Source: Nonomuraea aurantiaca
Lineage (GTDB): Bacteria > Actinomycetota > Actinomycetes > Streptosporangiales > Streptosporangiaceae
Direction: 5' to 3'
DNA: 64,000 nucleotides
NCBI RefSeq assembly: GCF_020215705.1
Contig: NZ_JAIWNB010000037.1
Coordinates: 1 to 64,000, forward strand
Both the position numbers and the translations under genes were made by a program. Numbering within the stretch: the stretch's first letter is position 1; every line of letters begins with the position of its first letter. The notes under the pieces were generated by a model. The model saw nothing but the letters and a program-made list of their open reading frames with translations, did no database searches and was not told where the DNA came from. Positions 25,819-34,356 of this stretch are shown piece by piece.

Positions 25819-26199
25819 TCAGTGGGTGGCGCGGTCGAGGAACTTCGCGCGATCGACCACCACTCGCTCGATCGTGCCCCGGCCGACGACGCTCTGCTTG
25901 TCGCGGGCCTCGAAGCCGAAGACCAGCCGCCTGCCGTCGACCTCGGTGAGCTCGGTGGTGATCTGTACGTGCGTGCCCAGCGGGCTCGGGGCCAGGTGCT
26001 CCAGCTCGACGCGGGTGCCGACGGTCGTCTCACCGGGAGCGAGATGCGCGTGCACCGCGTTGACCGTCGCCCTCTCGGCCAGCGCGAGCAGCCGCGGAGT
26101 GGCGAGCACCGGGACGTCGCCGCTGCCGATCTTCTCAGCGGTGTCGGACCTCTCGACCATGATGAGCAGCTGGGCGCGGAGACCCGGAGCGAGCGTCAT
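25819..26199 (-). CDS. Hotdog-fold thioesterase (FlK-like)
   Basis: 126 residues with the hotdog pattern of the fluoroacetyl-CoA thioesterase-like group: VLATPRLLALAERATVNAVHAHLAPGETTVGTRVELEHLAP. The Glu/Thr/His-type active residues cannot be assigned exactly. It probably hydrolyses an acyl-CoA. It converges with the biotin carrier gene, leaving 17 bases between stops. Confidence 0.82.
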   Translation of the reverse strand: MTLAPGLRAQLLIMVERSDTAEKIGSGDVPVLATPRLLALAERATVNAVHAHLAPGETTVGTRVELEHLAPSPLGTHVQITTELTEVDGRRLVFGFEARDKQSVVGRGTIERVVVDRAKFLDRATH

Positions 26200-26456
26200 A
26201 GCGCCAGCGTACTGCGATCATCACCGCGGCTCGCTGTCAAGGGCCCTGATCTCCCGGAAACGCGGACAAGTGCGGTTAGAAGGCCGCAGGATAGGGTTTG
26301 TAGGGCTTACGGCATTTAAGTGGCATGTGGGACTCGTGAGTCGTACACTCTCGAAGTTCCGTGACCTCTGTGTTACCTCACCGCGACACAACTTCGCTTT
26401 GTTGGAGATCCTTGGGGTGGGAGAGGTTATAGAGGTAAAGGGGTAACGGGGGAGTC

Positions 26457-28175
26457 ATGGTAGCCCAAGGAACGACGCTGGCGGGGCGCTATCGCCTGGA
26501 CACCCGCATCGGCGCCGGTGGCATGGGCGAGGTGTGGCGGGGCGAGGACATCGTGCTGGCGCGCACCGTCGCGGTCAAGGTGCTGCTGCCCGGCCGCATG
26601 GACGATCCCGGGTTCGTCGCGCGTTTCCAGGCCGAGGCCAGGGCGATGGCGACGATCAACCATCCGGGTGTCGTCGACGTCTACGACTACGGTGTGAGCG
26701 GGGACACCGTCTATCTGGTGATGAAGTTCGTCGACGGGGAGCCGCTCGACAGGTTGCTGATGCGGCTGGGCCGGATCCCGCCCCAACCGGCGATGGAGCT
26801 GATCGCTCAGGCGGCCTCGGCGCTGCAGGCGGTGCACCAACAGGGGATCGTGCACCGTGATGTGAAGCCGGGCAACCTGCTGGTCCAGCGCGACGGCACG
26901 CTCGTGCTGACCGACTTCGGCATCGCCCGCTCCGACATGGCCAACCGGCTCACGGACGCGGGCATGGTGCTGGGCACCGCCGCCTACTGCGCGCCCGAGC
27001 AGGCCGAGGGCGCGCCGGTGACGCCCGCGGTGGACATCTACGCGCTGGGCGTGGTGGCCTACGAATGCCTGGTGGGGCAGCGGCCGTTCGACGGCGAGAG
27101 CGCGGTCACGATCGCTCTCAAGCACATCCGCGAGGCGCCGCCGCCGCTGCCCGCCGAGATCCCCCCGCCCGCGCGCGCGCTCGTGGAGCGCGCCCTGTCC
27201 AAAGACCCGCTCGCCCGTTACCCGACGGCCAGGGCGATGAGCGAGACGGCCCGCAAGATCGCGGCCGGCGAGACGCCCCCTCCCGAGCCGGCGCAGCCGG
27301 TGACGGGTGCCACCATGGCCGCGCCGATGGAGGCGTACCAGACCGGGTCCCGCCAGTCGGGTCCCCACCCGACCGGATCCCACCAGGCGGGCTCTTACCA
27401 GACGGGGTCCTATCAGGGAGCTCCCCATCAGACGGGCTCCTACCAGGCCGGTGGGCCGCCCCAGACGGGGTCCTACCAGGCTGGGCCGCACCAGACCGGG
27501 TCCCATCACGCTGGGCCGTCTGAGGCGCAGACGTTGGCCGGGCCGCGGCAGGGCGGCCGCCGCGCCGGGGCCAAAGCGCCCCGCAGGGGTGCCCTCGTCG
27601 CCGGGATCGCGGCCGCGGTCGTCCTCGGGGCGGGCGCCGGTGCCGTCGCGCTGACGAACATGTCGGCCCAGCCCGAACCCCAGCCGACCGCCACTACGTC
27701 GGACGTGGCGAACACCGATCCCACCCCCCACCCGACCACTCCAACGCTGAAGCCCACCAAGCGCACGTCCAAGCCCAAGCCGTCCACGCAGGAGCCGTTG
27801 CCCACCAGGACGGCCGCCGAGCCGACGGAGAAGGAGTCGCCGACTCCGGAGCCGACGGACAAGAAGACGCCGACCAAGACCCCCAGCAGCTCGCCGAAGC
27901 CGAGCACGACGGTGACGAAGAAGCAGGTCCCCGGCGTGGTCGAGCTGCCGTACGCGCAGGCCACCCAGCGGATCCGGGCCGCGGGCTTCCAGAACATCCG
28001 CATCGACGACCAGACCACCACCGAACAGGGCATCACCTGCGGCCGGATCGGCGAGACCTTCCCCAACGGCGGCACGTGGCTAGAGGTGACCAAACCGGTC
28101 AAGATCGTCGTCATCGACGGCGGCCCCTGCCCGTCACCCACCCCGACCCCGACGCCGACGCTCGGGGCCAGGTAG
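26457..28175 (+). CDS. Ser/Thr protein kinase with PASTA domain
   Basis: 572 residues. The kinase domain (about 1-270) has GAGGMGEVWRGEDI, AVKVLLPGRM, the catalytic loop VHRDVKPGNLLV and LTDFGIARSD. A linker (about 285-360) consists of QTGSYQAG-type repeats. Then come a transmembrane helix (VAGIAAAVVLGAGAGAVAL), a Pro/Thr-rich external stalk and one PASTA-like domain (VPGVVELPYAQATQRIRAAGF). It ends in a PTPTPTP tail. PASTA kinases sense cell-wall precursors. Confidence 0.93.
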   Translation: MVAQGTTLAGRYRLDTRIGAGGMGEVWRGEDIVLARTVAVKVLLPGRMDDPGFVARFQAEARAMATINHPGVVDVYDYGVSGDTVYLVMKFVDGEPLDRLLMRLGRIPPQPAMELIAQAASALQAVHQQGIVHRDVKPGNLLVQRDGTLVLTDFGIARSDMANRLTDAGMVLGTAAYCAPEQAEGAPVTPAVDIYALGVVAYECLVGQRPFDGESAVTIALKHIREAPPPLPAEIPPPARALVERALSKDPLARYPTARAMSETARKIAAGETPPPEPAQPVTGATMAAPMEAYQTGSRQSGPHPTGSHQAGSYQTGSYQGAPHQTGSYQAGGPPQTGSYQAGPHQTGSHHAGPSEAQTLAGPRQGGRRAGAKAPRRGALVAGIAAAVVLGAGAGAVALTNMSAQPEPQPTATTSDVANTDPTPHPTTPTLKPTKRTSKPKPSTQEPLPTRTAAEPTEKESPTPEPTDKKTPTKTPSSSPKPSTTVTKKQVPGVVELPYAQATQRIRAAGFQNIRIDDQTTTEQGITCGRIGETFPNGGTWLEVTKPVKIVVIDGGPCPSPTPTPTPTLGAR

Positions 28176-28176
28176 C

Positions 28177-28312
28177 TCAGATCCCCGCCGTGGTGCGGGG
28201 AAGGCGGTCAGGTCAGATCCCCGCCGTGGTGCGTGCGGGGGTGGACGATCTAGGGGTCGGCCGGGTCAGATCCCGGTCGTGGTGCGGGGGTAGGCGATCT
28301 GGGGGTCGGTGG
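28177..28312. repeat. Triplicated 3' end of the TPP-enzyme gene
   Basis: The last coding bases of the neighbouring minus-strand gene recur. TCAGATCCCCGCCGTGGTGCG-like units start at 28177, 28213 and 28266. The copies at 28213-28260 and 28266-28312 match over nearly 50 bases, including the GATCT(A/G)GGGGTCGG end. On the minus strand each copy encodes a TTTGI/TTAGI stop end, so extra stop-end cassettes lie beyond the true stop. Confidence 0.8.
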
Positions 28313-29912
28313 CGATGTTCACCATGTACGGCACGCCGGAGTCGAACGCGCGACGCAGCGCGGGACCGATCTCCGACGGCCGGGTGACCAGCTCGCCGCC
28401 ACCGCCCAGCGCCGTCACCACCTGGTCGTAACGGCACTGCGGCTGCAGCTCGGCGGCCACGTCGTAGCCGTAGAGCATCTGCATCGGATGCTTCTCCAGA
28501 CCCCAGATGCCGTTGTTGCCGCAGATCATGACCACCGGCAGGTTGTGCCGTACGAGCGAGTCGACGTCCATGAGTGAGAACCCGGCCGCGCCGTCGCCCA
28601 GCAGCAGCACCACCTGCGAGGACGGACGGGCCAAGCGGGCCGCGATGGAGTAGCCGAGGCCGGTGCCGAGGCAGCCGTAGGGGCCCGGGTCGAGCCAGTT
28701 GCCGGGCTGCTTGGGCTCGACGTACTTGCCCGCGTAGGAGACGAAGTCGCCGCCGTCGCCGATCACCACGGCGTCGTCGTCGAGCACCTTGCCCAGCTCG
28801 CCGTAGATGCGCATGGGATGGATCGGGTCGGAGTCGGCCGTGAGCAGGGCGGCGTCGTCGGCGATCGCCGCGGCGGCGGCCTCCGACAGCTGCGACACCC
28901 AGCCGGAGTAGGCCGTGGGCTTCAGGCCGGCGTCGCCGCAGGCCGTACCGAGGCTCCAGAGCACCACGGACAGGTCGCCGGCGGCGGACGCGGCCGGTTG
29001 GGTGTGCGTGGCCAACTGCGACGGCGTGTCGACGATGTGCACGACCTTGGCCGGCGGCGCGCCCTGCTTGCCGCCGAACCAGCCGTAGCCGAGGCGGAAG
29101 TCGAGCGGGGTGCCGACCACGATGACCAGGTCGGCCTTGGCGAAGGCGAGGCCGCGGGCCCGGGTGACGAGCAGCTCATGGCCGGCGGGCAGGATGCCGC
29201 GGCCCTGGCCGTTGGGGATGACCGGCAGCCGCCAGTTCTCGGCGAAGTCGCGCGCGGCCTCCTCGGCGCGGTCCATCCACACGTCGGACCCGTAGACCAG
29301 CACCGGGCGCTCGGCCTCGGTGAGCAGCCTGGCGATGGTGGCCAGGGACTCGGGGTCGGGTTCGAGGGGCGACGGGCTCTGCGTCTCGACCAGGTGCGTC
29401 GGCGACGGCGCGAACAGGTCGTCCATGTAGAAGTCGAGGAAGACCGGCCCGCGGTGCGGCGCGACGGCCGTGCGGAAGGCCGCCTCGACGTCCTGGCCGA
29501 TGGAGTCGGCTCCGGTCGCGGTGAACGACAGCTTGGTGATCGGCCCGAGCAGCGGCGGGTGATCCATCTCCTGCAGGGCCCCGCTGCCCCAGCGTGAGCG
29601 CGGGGCCCGCCCGCCCATGACGACCACGGGGGAGCCGTTGAAGTGCGCGGTCGCGACGCCGCTGATCCCGTTGGTGATGCCGGGCCCGGCCGTGAGGACG
29701 GCCAGCCCGGGTTTCCTGGTCAGCCGGGCCGTGGCCTCAGCGGCGAACACGGCGCTCTGCTCGTGGCGTACGTCGAGGATCCGCACGCCCTCGTGCACGG
29801 CGCCGTCGTAGAGCGGGAAGACGTGCCCTCCCGACAGAGTGAACATGGTCTCGACACCATAGGCCTTGGACACGGCGACGGCGGCGTCACCGGCGTGCTT
29901 CGCAGACTCCAT
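28266..29912 (-). CDS. Thiamine-pyrophosphate enzyme, acetolactate-synthase-like
   Basis: 548 residues with the TPP-enzyme domain order. PYR domain: GGHVFPLYDGA, catalytic Glu in DVRHEQSAVFAAEA, and AGPGITNGISG. A central domain follows, then the PP domain with LLGDGAAGFSLMDVDSLVRHNLPVVMICGNN, the GDG-N cofactor motif. The family covers acetolactate synthases, oxalyl-CoA decarboxylases and relatives. The substrate is not evident, and no small regulatory subunit is adjacent. Confidence 0.88.
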   Translation of the reverse strand: MESAKHAGDAAVAVSKAYGVETMFTLSGGHVFPLYDGAVHEGVRILDVRHEQSAVFAAEATARLTRKPGLAVLTAGPGITNGISGVATAHFNGSPVVVMGGRAPRSRWGSGALQEMDHPPLLGPITKLSFTATGADSIGQDVEAAFRTAVAPHRGPVFLDFYMDDLFAPSPTHLVETQSPSPLEPDPESLATIARLLTEAERPVLVYGSDVWMDRAEEAARDFAENWRLPVIPNGQGRGILPAGHELLVTRARGLAFAKADLVIVVGTPLDFRLGYGWFGGKQGAPPAKVVHIVDTPSQLATHTQPAASAAGDLSVVLWSLGTACGDAGLKPTAYSGWVSQLSEAAAAAIADDAALLTADSDPIHPMRIYGELGKVLDDDAVVIGDGGDFVSYAGKYVEPKQPGNWLDPGPYGCLGTGLGYSIAARLARPSSQVVLLLGDGAAGFSLMDVDSLVRHNLPVVMICGNNGIWGLEKHPMQMLYGYDVAAELQPQCRYDQVVTALGGGGELVTRPSEIGPALRRAFDSGVPYMVNIATDPQIAYPRTTTGI

Positions 29913-29998
29913 GCCGGGAACCTACCAACGAGCCAACAGAGTAAACAGATGTCAACGGTTGGGTCCTCACCGAGCCAGGGGCGGCCGGTTCCCGGCCC

Positions 29999-30769
29999 TC
30001 ACCTGCAGCAGACACTCGCCACGCCGTCCGGCACCTGCACGGTGATCTTCCTTGGCGAGGCGGAGTCCTTCCTGATGTCGAGGTTGAGGTTCTTGGCACG
30101 CGCGTCCACGTCGTAGGCCAGGCCGGGGACCAGCACAGCGACGCTCCCCCTGGTCCTGACGACCGCGCGGACCCTCGTCGGAGCGGTGTCGAAGGCCAGG
30201 TCGACCCGGCCCGAGCCGGTCTCCACGTCGGCCTCGCCGCCGATGAGCGCCCTGCCCCCTATGTTGCCGGAACCGCTCCTGGCCCAGACGGTGCCCGATG
30301 TCTCGTTCACCCGCAGCAGACCCGACTCGGAGGTCATCCGGACATTGCCGTAGATACGGTTGACCTCCAGGCCGCCGTTGGCCGACTCCGCCTCGACATC
30401 GGTCTCCACCGGCACGAACAGCGTGTAGTCGGCCTCGCAGATCGGCGCGTGCCGCTCGTCCGTGCCCGGGCAGGAGGCGTCGAGCCGCAGTGTCCGGCCG
30501 TCCCAGTCCTCCTTGACGGTCGGTTTCGTCTTCGACCAGCGCAGTGACCGTTCGAGGAACAGCTCGCCCGCCTCGCCGGGATGGATGCTGAGATTCACGC
30601 TTCCGCGCCCCGCGATCACCTTCAGCTGCGACAGCTTGAACGCGATGCTCCTGCTGGTGTTCTCCGTCGGTGGACTGGCGTGGGCGAACCCATCCCAGAA
30701 CGTGAGACTGCTGAACAGCAACGCGCACACGGTCGCCACGGCGCCGGCGCTCAGCCACAAGGCCCTCAT
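29999..30769 (-). CDS. Membrane-anchored DUF4097-like beta-solenoid protein
   Basis: 256 residues. An N-terminal hydrophobic segment (LSAGAVATVCALLFSSLTFW) is followed by repeating short beta strands: ANGGLEVNRIYGNVRMTSESGLLRVNETSGTVWARSGSGNIGG. The alternation of G-x-V and S-G turns is typical of the DUF4097 (putative adhesin) family. It is coupled by an ATGA overlap to the response regulator, so it is probably an output or sensor of that two-component system at the envelope. Confidence 0.72.
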   Translation of the reverse strand: MRALWLSAGAVATVCALLFSSLTFWDGFAHASPPTENTSRSIAFKLSQLKVIAGRGSVNLSIHPGEAGELFLERSLRWSKTKPTVKEDWDGRTLRLDASCPGTDERHAPICEADYTLFVPVETDVEAESANGGLEVNRIYGNVRMTSESGLLRVNETSGTVWARSGSGNIGGRALIGGEADVETGSGRVDLAFDTAPTRVRAVVRTRGSVAVLVPGLAYDVDARAKNLNLDIRKDSASPRKITVQVPDGVASVCCR

Positions 30770-31419
30770 GGCAGACTCCTGATCTTGAGGAACTGCAGGA
30801 CGGCGAGGACCCGCCGGTGGTCGCCCTCGGCCGGGGACAGGTCGAGCTTGGTGAAGATGTTGCCGATGTGCTTGCCGACGGCTCCCTCGCTGAGCACCAG
30901 CTCCTGGCCGATGCCCGCGTTGGAACGGCCTTCGGCCATCAGCTTGAGCACCTCGCCCTCCCTGGGCGTCAGCCGGTCGAGCGGGTCGCTGTGCCCGCGC
31001 AGCAGCAGCTGGGCGACGACCTCGGGGTCCAGCGCGGTGCCGCCCGCCGCCACCCGGCGCAGCGCGTCGATGAAGTCGGTCACGTCGGCCACCCTGTCCT
31101 TGAGCAGGTAGCCGACGCCCCCCGCGGCCGAGGCGAGCAGCCGGGCCGCGTAGCGTTCCTCCACGTACTGCGACAGGACCAGCACCGGCATGTCGGGATG
31201 CTCGCGGCGCAGCACGAGGGCCGCGCGCAGGCCCTCGTCGGTGTGTGTGGGAGGCATCCGTACGTCCGTGACCACCAGATCGGGCAGGTGCTCCTCAGCG
31301 GCGCGCAGCAGCCCCTCCGCCTCGTCCACGGCCGCCACCACCCGCATGCCGGCCGCGTCGAGCAGCCGGACGAGCCCCTCGCGCAGAAGTACGGAGTCTT
31401 CCGCCAGCACTACTCGCAC
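30766..31419 (-). CDS. NarL/LuxR-family response regulator
   Basis: 217 residues. The receiver has acidic residues in VVLAEDSVLLREGL, the phosphoacceptor Asp in DLVVTDVRMPP, and Lys in YLLKDRVAD. The LuxR-type helix-turn-helix is LTPREGEVLKLMAEGRSNAGIGQELVLSEGAVGKHIGNIF. The GTG at 31419 starts MRVVLAEDS. The upstream kinase gene ends only 34 bases away. The start lies in the first unit of a 44-base tandem duplication. Confidence 0.93.
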   Translation of the reverse strand: MRVVLAEDSVLLREGLVRLLDAAGMRVVAAVDEAEGLLRAAEEHLPDLVVTDVRMPPTHTDEGLRAALVLRREHPDMPVLVLSQYVEERYAARLLASAAGGVGYLLKDRVADVTDFIDALRRVAAGGTALDPEVVAQLLLRGHSDPLDRLTPREGEVLKLMAEGRSNAGIGQELVLSEGAVGKHIGNIFTKLDLSPAEGDHRRVLAVLQFLKIRSLP

Positions 31420-31478
31420 GACAGGTCCACCTCAACGGAGTCTTCCGCTTGTACTACTCGCACGGCAGGTCCACCTCG
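31391..31478. repeat. 44-base tandem duplication at kinase-regulator junction
   Basis: Units 31391-31434 and 31435-31478 are near-identical (ACGGAGTCTTCCGC..TACTCGCACG.CAGGTCCACCTC), differing at about five or six positions. One unit holds the kinase stop codon and the other the regulator start. Collapsing the two would leave the kinase stop overlapping the regulator GTG, a usual coupled arrangement. Confidence 0.85.
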
Positions 31479-32614
31479 ATTGTGGTCGGCCCGCCGAGCG
31501 GGCTGGACAGGCGGAGCGTCCCGTCGACCGAGTCGATCCGCTGGAGGAGGCCGCGCAGCCCGGTGCCGCCGTCGAGCCGGGCGCCACCGCAGCCGTCGTC
31601 GAAGACGCGCAGGCACAGCCGGTCGCGTTCGCGGACCACGCTCACTTGGGCCTTGGTGGCCGCCGCGTGCTTGGCGATGTTGGTGAGCGCCTCGGACACG
31701 ATGAAGAACGCCACCGCCTCGATGGTGGGAGAGGCGCGCAGGTCGATGTCGACGCGCAGCCGCACCGGGATGGGGGCGCGCGCGGCGATGCCGGAGAGCG
31801 CCGCGTCGAGGCCCTGGTCGTTGAGCACGGCGGGGTGCAGGCCGCGGACGAAGTCACGCAGCTCTTTGAGCGCCTGCTTGGACTCCTCGTGCGCCTGCGC
31901 GATCGCCTCGCGGGCGGGCTCGGGCAGGTCGGTCAGCGTGGCGCGGGCCAGCCCGAGGTTCATGGCCAGCGAGACCAGCCGCTGCTGGGCGCCGTCGTGC
32001 AGATCTCGCTCGATGCGCCGCCGCTCGGCGTCGGCCGCGTCGATCACCCCGGCGCGGCTCTCGGTAAGCGTCTCGATCCGCTGCCCCAGCTCGTGGCGGC
32101 TGGGGCCGAGCAGCGTACGCGCCACCGACAGGTCGAGGTGCGCCATTCCTCGCGCCAGGGTGGGAGCCACCACCAGCAGGACGAACCCGACCCCCGTGTA
32201 CGCGGAAAGCACGACAGGGTCCCTCAGGTTGAACTCGAACACCAACGGAGGCTCCTGCAGCATCGGCTGCAGGAACGCCGTCAGCCCCACCACGGCCGCC
32301 CCCCACGCGGCCGCCACCAGGACGGTCCCGGCCAGCCCCACCAGCGGCGAGAGCAGGTGGTAGCCGATCTGCCGCCAGGTGATGCGGCTGCGCCAGGAGA
32401 TCGGCGAGCGCACCGGCGGGATGCGCACCCCGAGAAAAGCCTCGAACCGGGAGCGCTGCACCCGGGTGAAGAGCGGCAGGCCGCGGCGCATCAGGGGCGG
32501 CACCACGGCGCACGCGAGGGTCAGCCCGGCGAGGATCACGCCGACCGGCAGCCCGATCACGACATGCGCCGTGTCGAGCCAGGCGCGTGCCGACCACGGG
32601 CGGGGGACTTTCAT
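31454..32614 (-). CDS. Sensor histidine kinase, HisKA_3 type
   Basis: 386 residues. The N-terminal half has several hydrophobic segments (VVIGLPVGVILAGLTLACAVV; TVLVAAAWGAAVVGLTAFL; VVLSAYTGVGFVLLVVAPTL). The HisKA_3 box is AERRRIERDLHDGAQQRLVSL with the phospho-His at about residue 209. The ATPase N-box is IVSEALTNIAKHA, then VFDDGCGG and GTGLRGLLQRI. It signals to the adjacent NarL-type regulator. This regulator/kinase type often responds to envelope stress. Confidence 0.92.
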   Translation of the reverse strand: MKVPRPWSARAWLDTAHVVIGLPVGVILAGLTLACAVVPPLMRRGLPLFTRVQRSRFEAFLGVRIPPVRSPISWRSRITWRQIGYHLLSPLVGLAGTVLVAAAWGAAVVGLTAFLQPMLQEPPLVFEFNLRDPVVLSAYTGVGFVLLVVAPTLARGMAHLDLSVARTLLGPSRHELGQRIETLTESRAGVIDAADAERRRIERDLHDGAQQRLVSLAMNLGLARATLTDLPEPAREAIAQAHEESKQALKELRDFVRGLHPAVLNDQGLDAALSGIAARAPIPVRLRVDIDLRASPTIEAVAFFIVSEALTNIAKHAAATKAQVSVVRERDRLCLRVFDDGCGGARLDGGTGLRGLLQRIDSVDGTLRLSSPLGGPTTIEVDLPCE

Positions 32615-32671
32615 GGCACCAACGGTATTGACCTCCGGGGCCTGCGCGACATGGGCTTGGTGTGTGCCTGC

Positions 32672-32693
32672 GGGGTGGGGCTAGCCCCACCCC
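32672..32693 (-). terminator. Hairpin after the nuclease-like gene
   Basis: A perfect 22-base palindrome, GGGGTGGGGCT/AGCCCCACCCC, lies two bases after the stop of the minus-strand nuclease-like gene and before the histidine kinase start. It has no T run, so terminator function is likely but not certain. Confidence 0.5.
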
Positions 32694-32695
32694 AC

Positions 32696-33664
32696 TCACA
32701 GTGGTGGAACCGACCAGCCCTTCTCCCCGAACAGCGGGGCGTGCTCGGCGTTGACGAACAGCCGGTCCTCGGGGTTGGGGATGCGGAAGTAGCTTTGCGG
32801 GTGCAGCAACTCCCTGGCGTTGTCCGATAGATCGAGCACATAGCGGTCGGGCGCCCGGCGCTGGGCCAGGAAGCGCAGCTCGAACGGCAGCAGGGCGAGC
32901 GGGTTCGCGTGGTCCCAGAGGCCCAGCCCCGCCTCACGGGCCCGCCGTACGGCCTGCCTGGCCCTGCCCAGGGCCCCTGCTTCGGCGACCGTCCTGGCGC
33001 TGCCCGGCGCCGGCACCGCGTCGGCCAACCGGCCCTCCTGGCGGACGAAGGGGTCGACGTTGGGCCAGATGAAGTAGGGGATCACGTGCCCGGCCGCGAG
33101 CAGCCGCTCGTTGTACGGATCGGGGCGTGGCTTGTCGCGCTGGTCGCGGTTGACGTAGCAGAGGAGCCTGCCGTAGCGGTCGAGGATCTCGTACGCGAAG
33201 GCCAGCCTGATCTTGAACGTCTCGTCGGTGAGGCCCTGCTCGGTGATGTCGAGTTGCATCATGGTCTTGAGCGCCTGGGTGGCCGGGGCGGCGTGGGCGG
33301 CGTGGTTGGGCGCGGCCGCCGGGCCCAGCCTGCCCAGCAGGTTGTTGTGCAGGGCAGTGCGGAGCGTGAGCTCCTGGTAGCCCTTCTCGAACGGGTCGGT
33401 GAGGAAGGTCGTCCAGGCGGGCTTGTCGATGGAGACGAAGCCCTTGGGGAAGTCGGGGAAGTTCGGGTTGCGGGGTAACTCGAAGCTGACCTCGGGGGCG
33501 TCGACGCCGAGCAGGCGCACGCCGAAGTTGCCGTCGGCCGCGATGTTGATCGTGTCGCCGTCGTGCACGATCTTGTCCACCGGCTGGGCCGCGCCTTTGG
33601 AGCGGCCGAGGAGAGCGTGTCCGACCGTGACGCCGGGAACGGGTTGTTCGATCGCCTTTGCCAT
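32696..33664 (-). CDS. Thermonuclease-like (SNase-fold) protein
   Basis: About 322 residues. The region KIVHDGDTINIAADGNFGVRLLGVDAPEV matches the staphylococcal-nuclease fold: Asp pair in V-x-D-G-D-T and Arg in R-L-x-G-x-D-A-P-E. The rest is longer than a simple SNase (about 150 residues), with an insert between the core strands (YRKLPY-like GRLLCYVNRD in the middle). ATG at 33664 (MAKAIEQPVPG) is preferred over one ten codons upstream. Nucleic-acid cleavage is plausible but not shown. Confidence 0.68.
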   Translation of the reverse strand: MAKAIEQPVPGVTVGHALLGRSKGAAQPVDKIVHDGDTINIAADGNFGVRLLGVDAPEVSFELPRNPNFPDFPKGFVSIDKPAWTTFLTDPFEKGYQELTLRTALHNNLLGRLGPAAAPNHAAHAAPATQALKTMMQLDITEQGLTDETFKIRLAFAYEILDRYGRLLCYVNRDQRDKPRPDPYNERLLAAGHVIPYFIWPNVDPFVRQEGRLADAVPAPGSARTVAEAGALGRARQAVRRAREAGLGLWDHANPLALLPFELRFLAQRRAPDRYVLDLSDNARELLHPQSYFRIPNPEDRLFVNAEHAPLFGEKGWSVPPL

Positions 33665-33764
33665 GCCTGCATCATCACCCGGTAATGGCTGCAAGTCCCG
33701 AAATAGTTGAACGAATCGGCATTGCTGGCCGTCTCACCTGGTGACGAATGAGCTGGAGGTCCAG

Positions 33765-34346
33765 ATGTTACAGATCGGGGTAGCCGTGGCAGCCGCCGCG
33801 GCGATGTCGTTGGGGGCGGGCCCCCTCCCGGACGGGATGCTCTTCCTGGAGACCCACCCGGCGGCCAAGAAGTGGGAGTCCTACAAGACCACGGAGTCGA
33901 AGAGCCTCCCGCTCCGGCTGAACCCGTGCGAGCGTCGTACGGCCTCGACCACCGACCGCTTAGCGACCAGGTCTGTCCACTACCGCTCGGAAGACACGTT
34001 CAAGTACGAGCAGCTGATCGTCTACAAGAGCGTGTCCGCCGCCCGTAAGGCGATGCGGGGGCTGCGCGCGGACCTGTCCCGGTGCAAGAACTTCGGCAAG
34101 GGTCCCGACCGCCACCACTACTACACCAAGCCCCTCAAGGTGGGCGACGACGCTCTGCGGGCCGGCAGCAGCTTCTTCGAGAGCGGTGAGCTGACGGTCG
34201 TCGTACGGAACGGCGCGACCGTCTACGTCGTGGGCGGATCGGCCTGGGCGACGAAGAGCCTGCCGCTCAAGCGCTTCAAGGGCCTCGTCTCCCAGGCGGA
34301 GCGGATGACGGCGAAGGTCTGCGACCTGCCGGTGGCCGCCTGCTGA
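33765..34346 (+). CDS. Secreted protein of unknown function
   Basis: 193 residues from the ATG at 33765, which has GGAGG five bases upstream. A signal peptide is seen (MLQIGVAVAAAAAMSLGAGP). The mature part has four Cys (NPCERR, LSRCKNF, AKVCDLP and the last residue), suggesting two disulfides, and a body with YKSVSAARKAMRGLRADLSRC. The pattern recalls extracellular PknH-type sensor or lipoprotein domains, but I cannot assign it. It converges with the GntR gene with 10 bases between stops. Confidence 0.75.
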   Translation: MLQIGVAVAAAAAMSLGAGPLPDGMLFLETHPAAKKWESYKTTESKSLPLRLNPCERRTASTTDRLATRSVHYRSEDTFKYEQLIVYKSVSAARKAMRGLRADLSRCKNFGKGPDRHHYYTKPLKVGDDALRAGSSFFESGELTVVVRNGATVYVVGGSAWATKSLPLKRFKGLVSQAERMTAKVCDLPVAAC

Positions 34347-34356
34347 CGCGGCTGCC

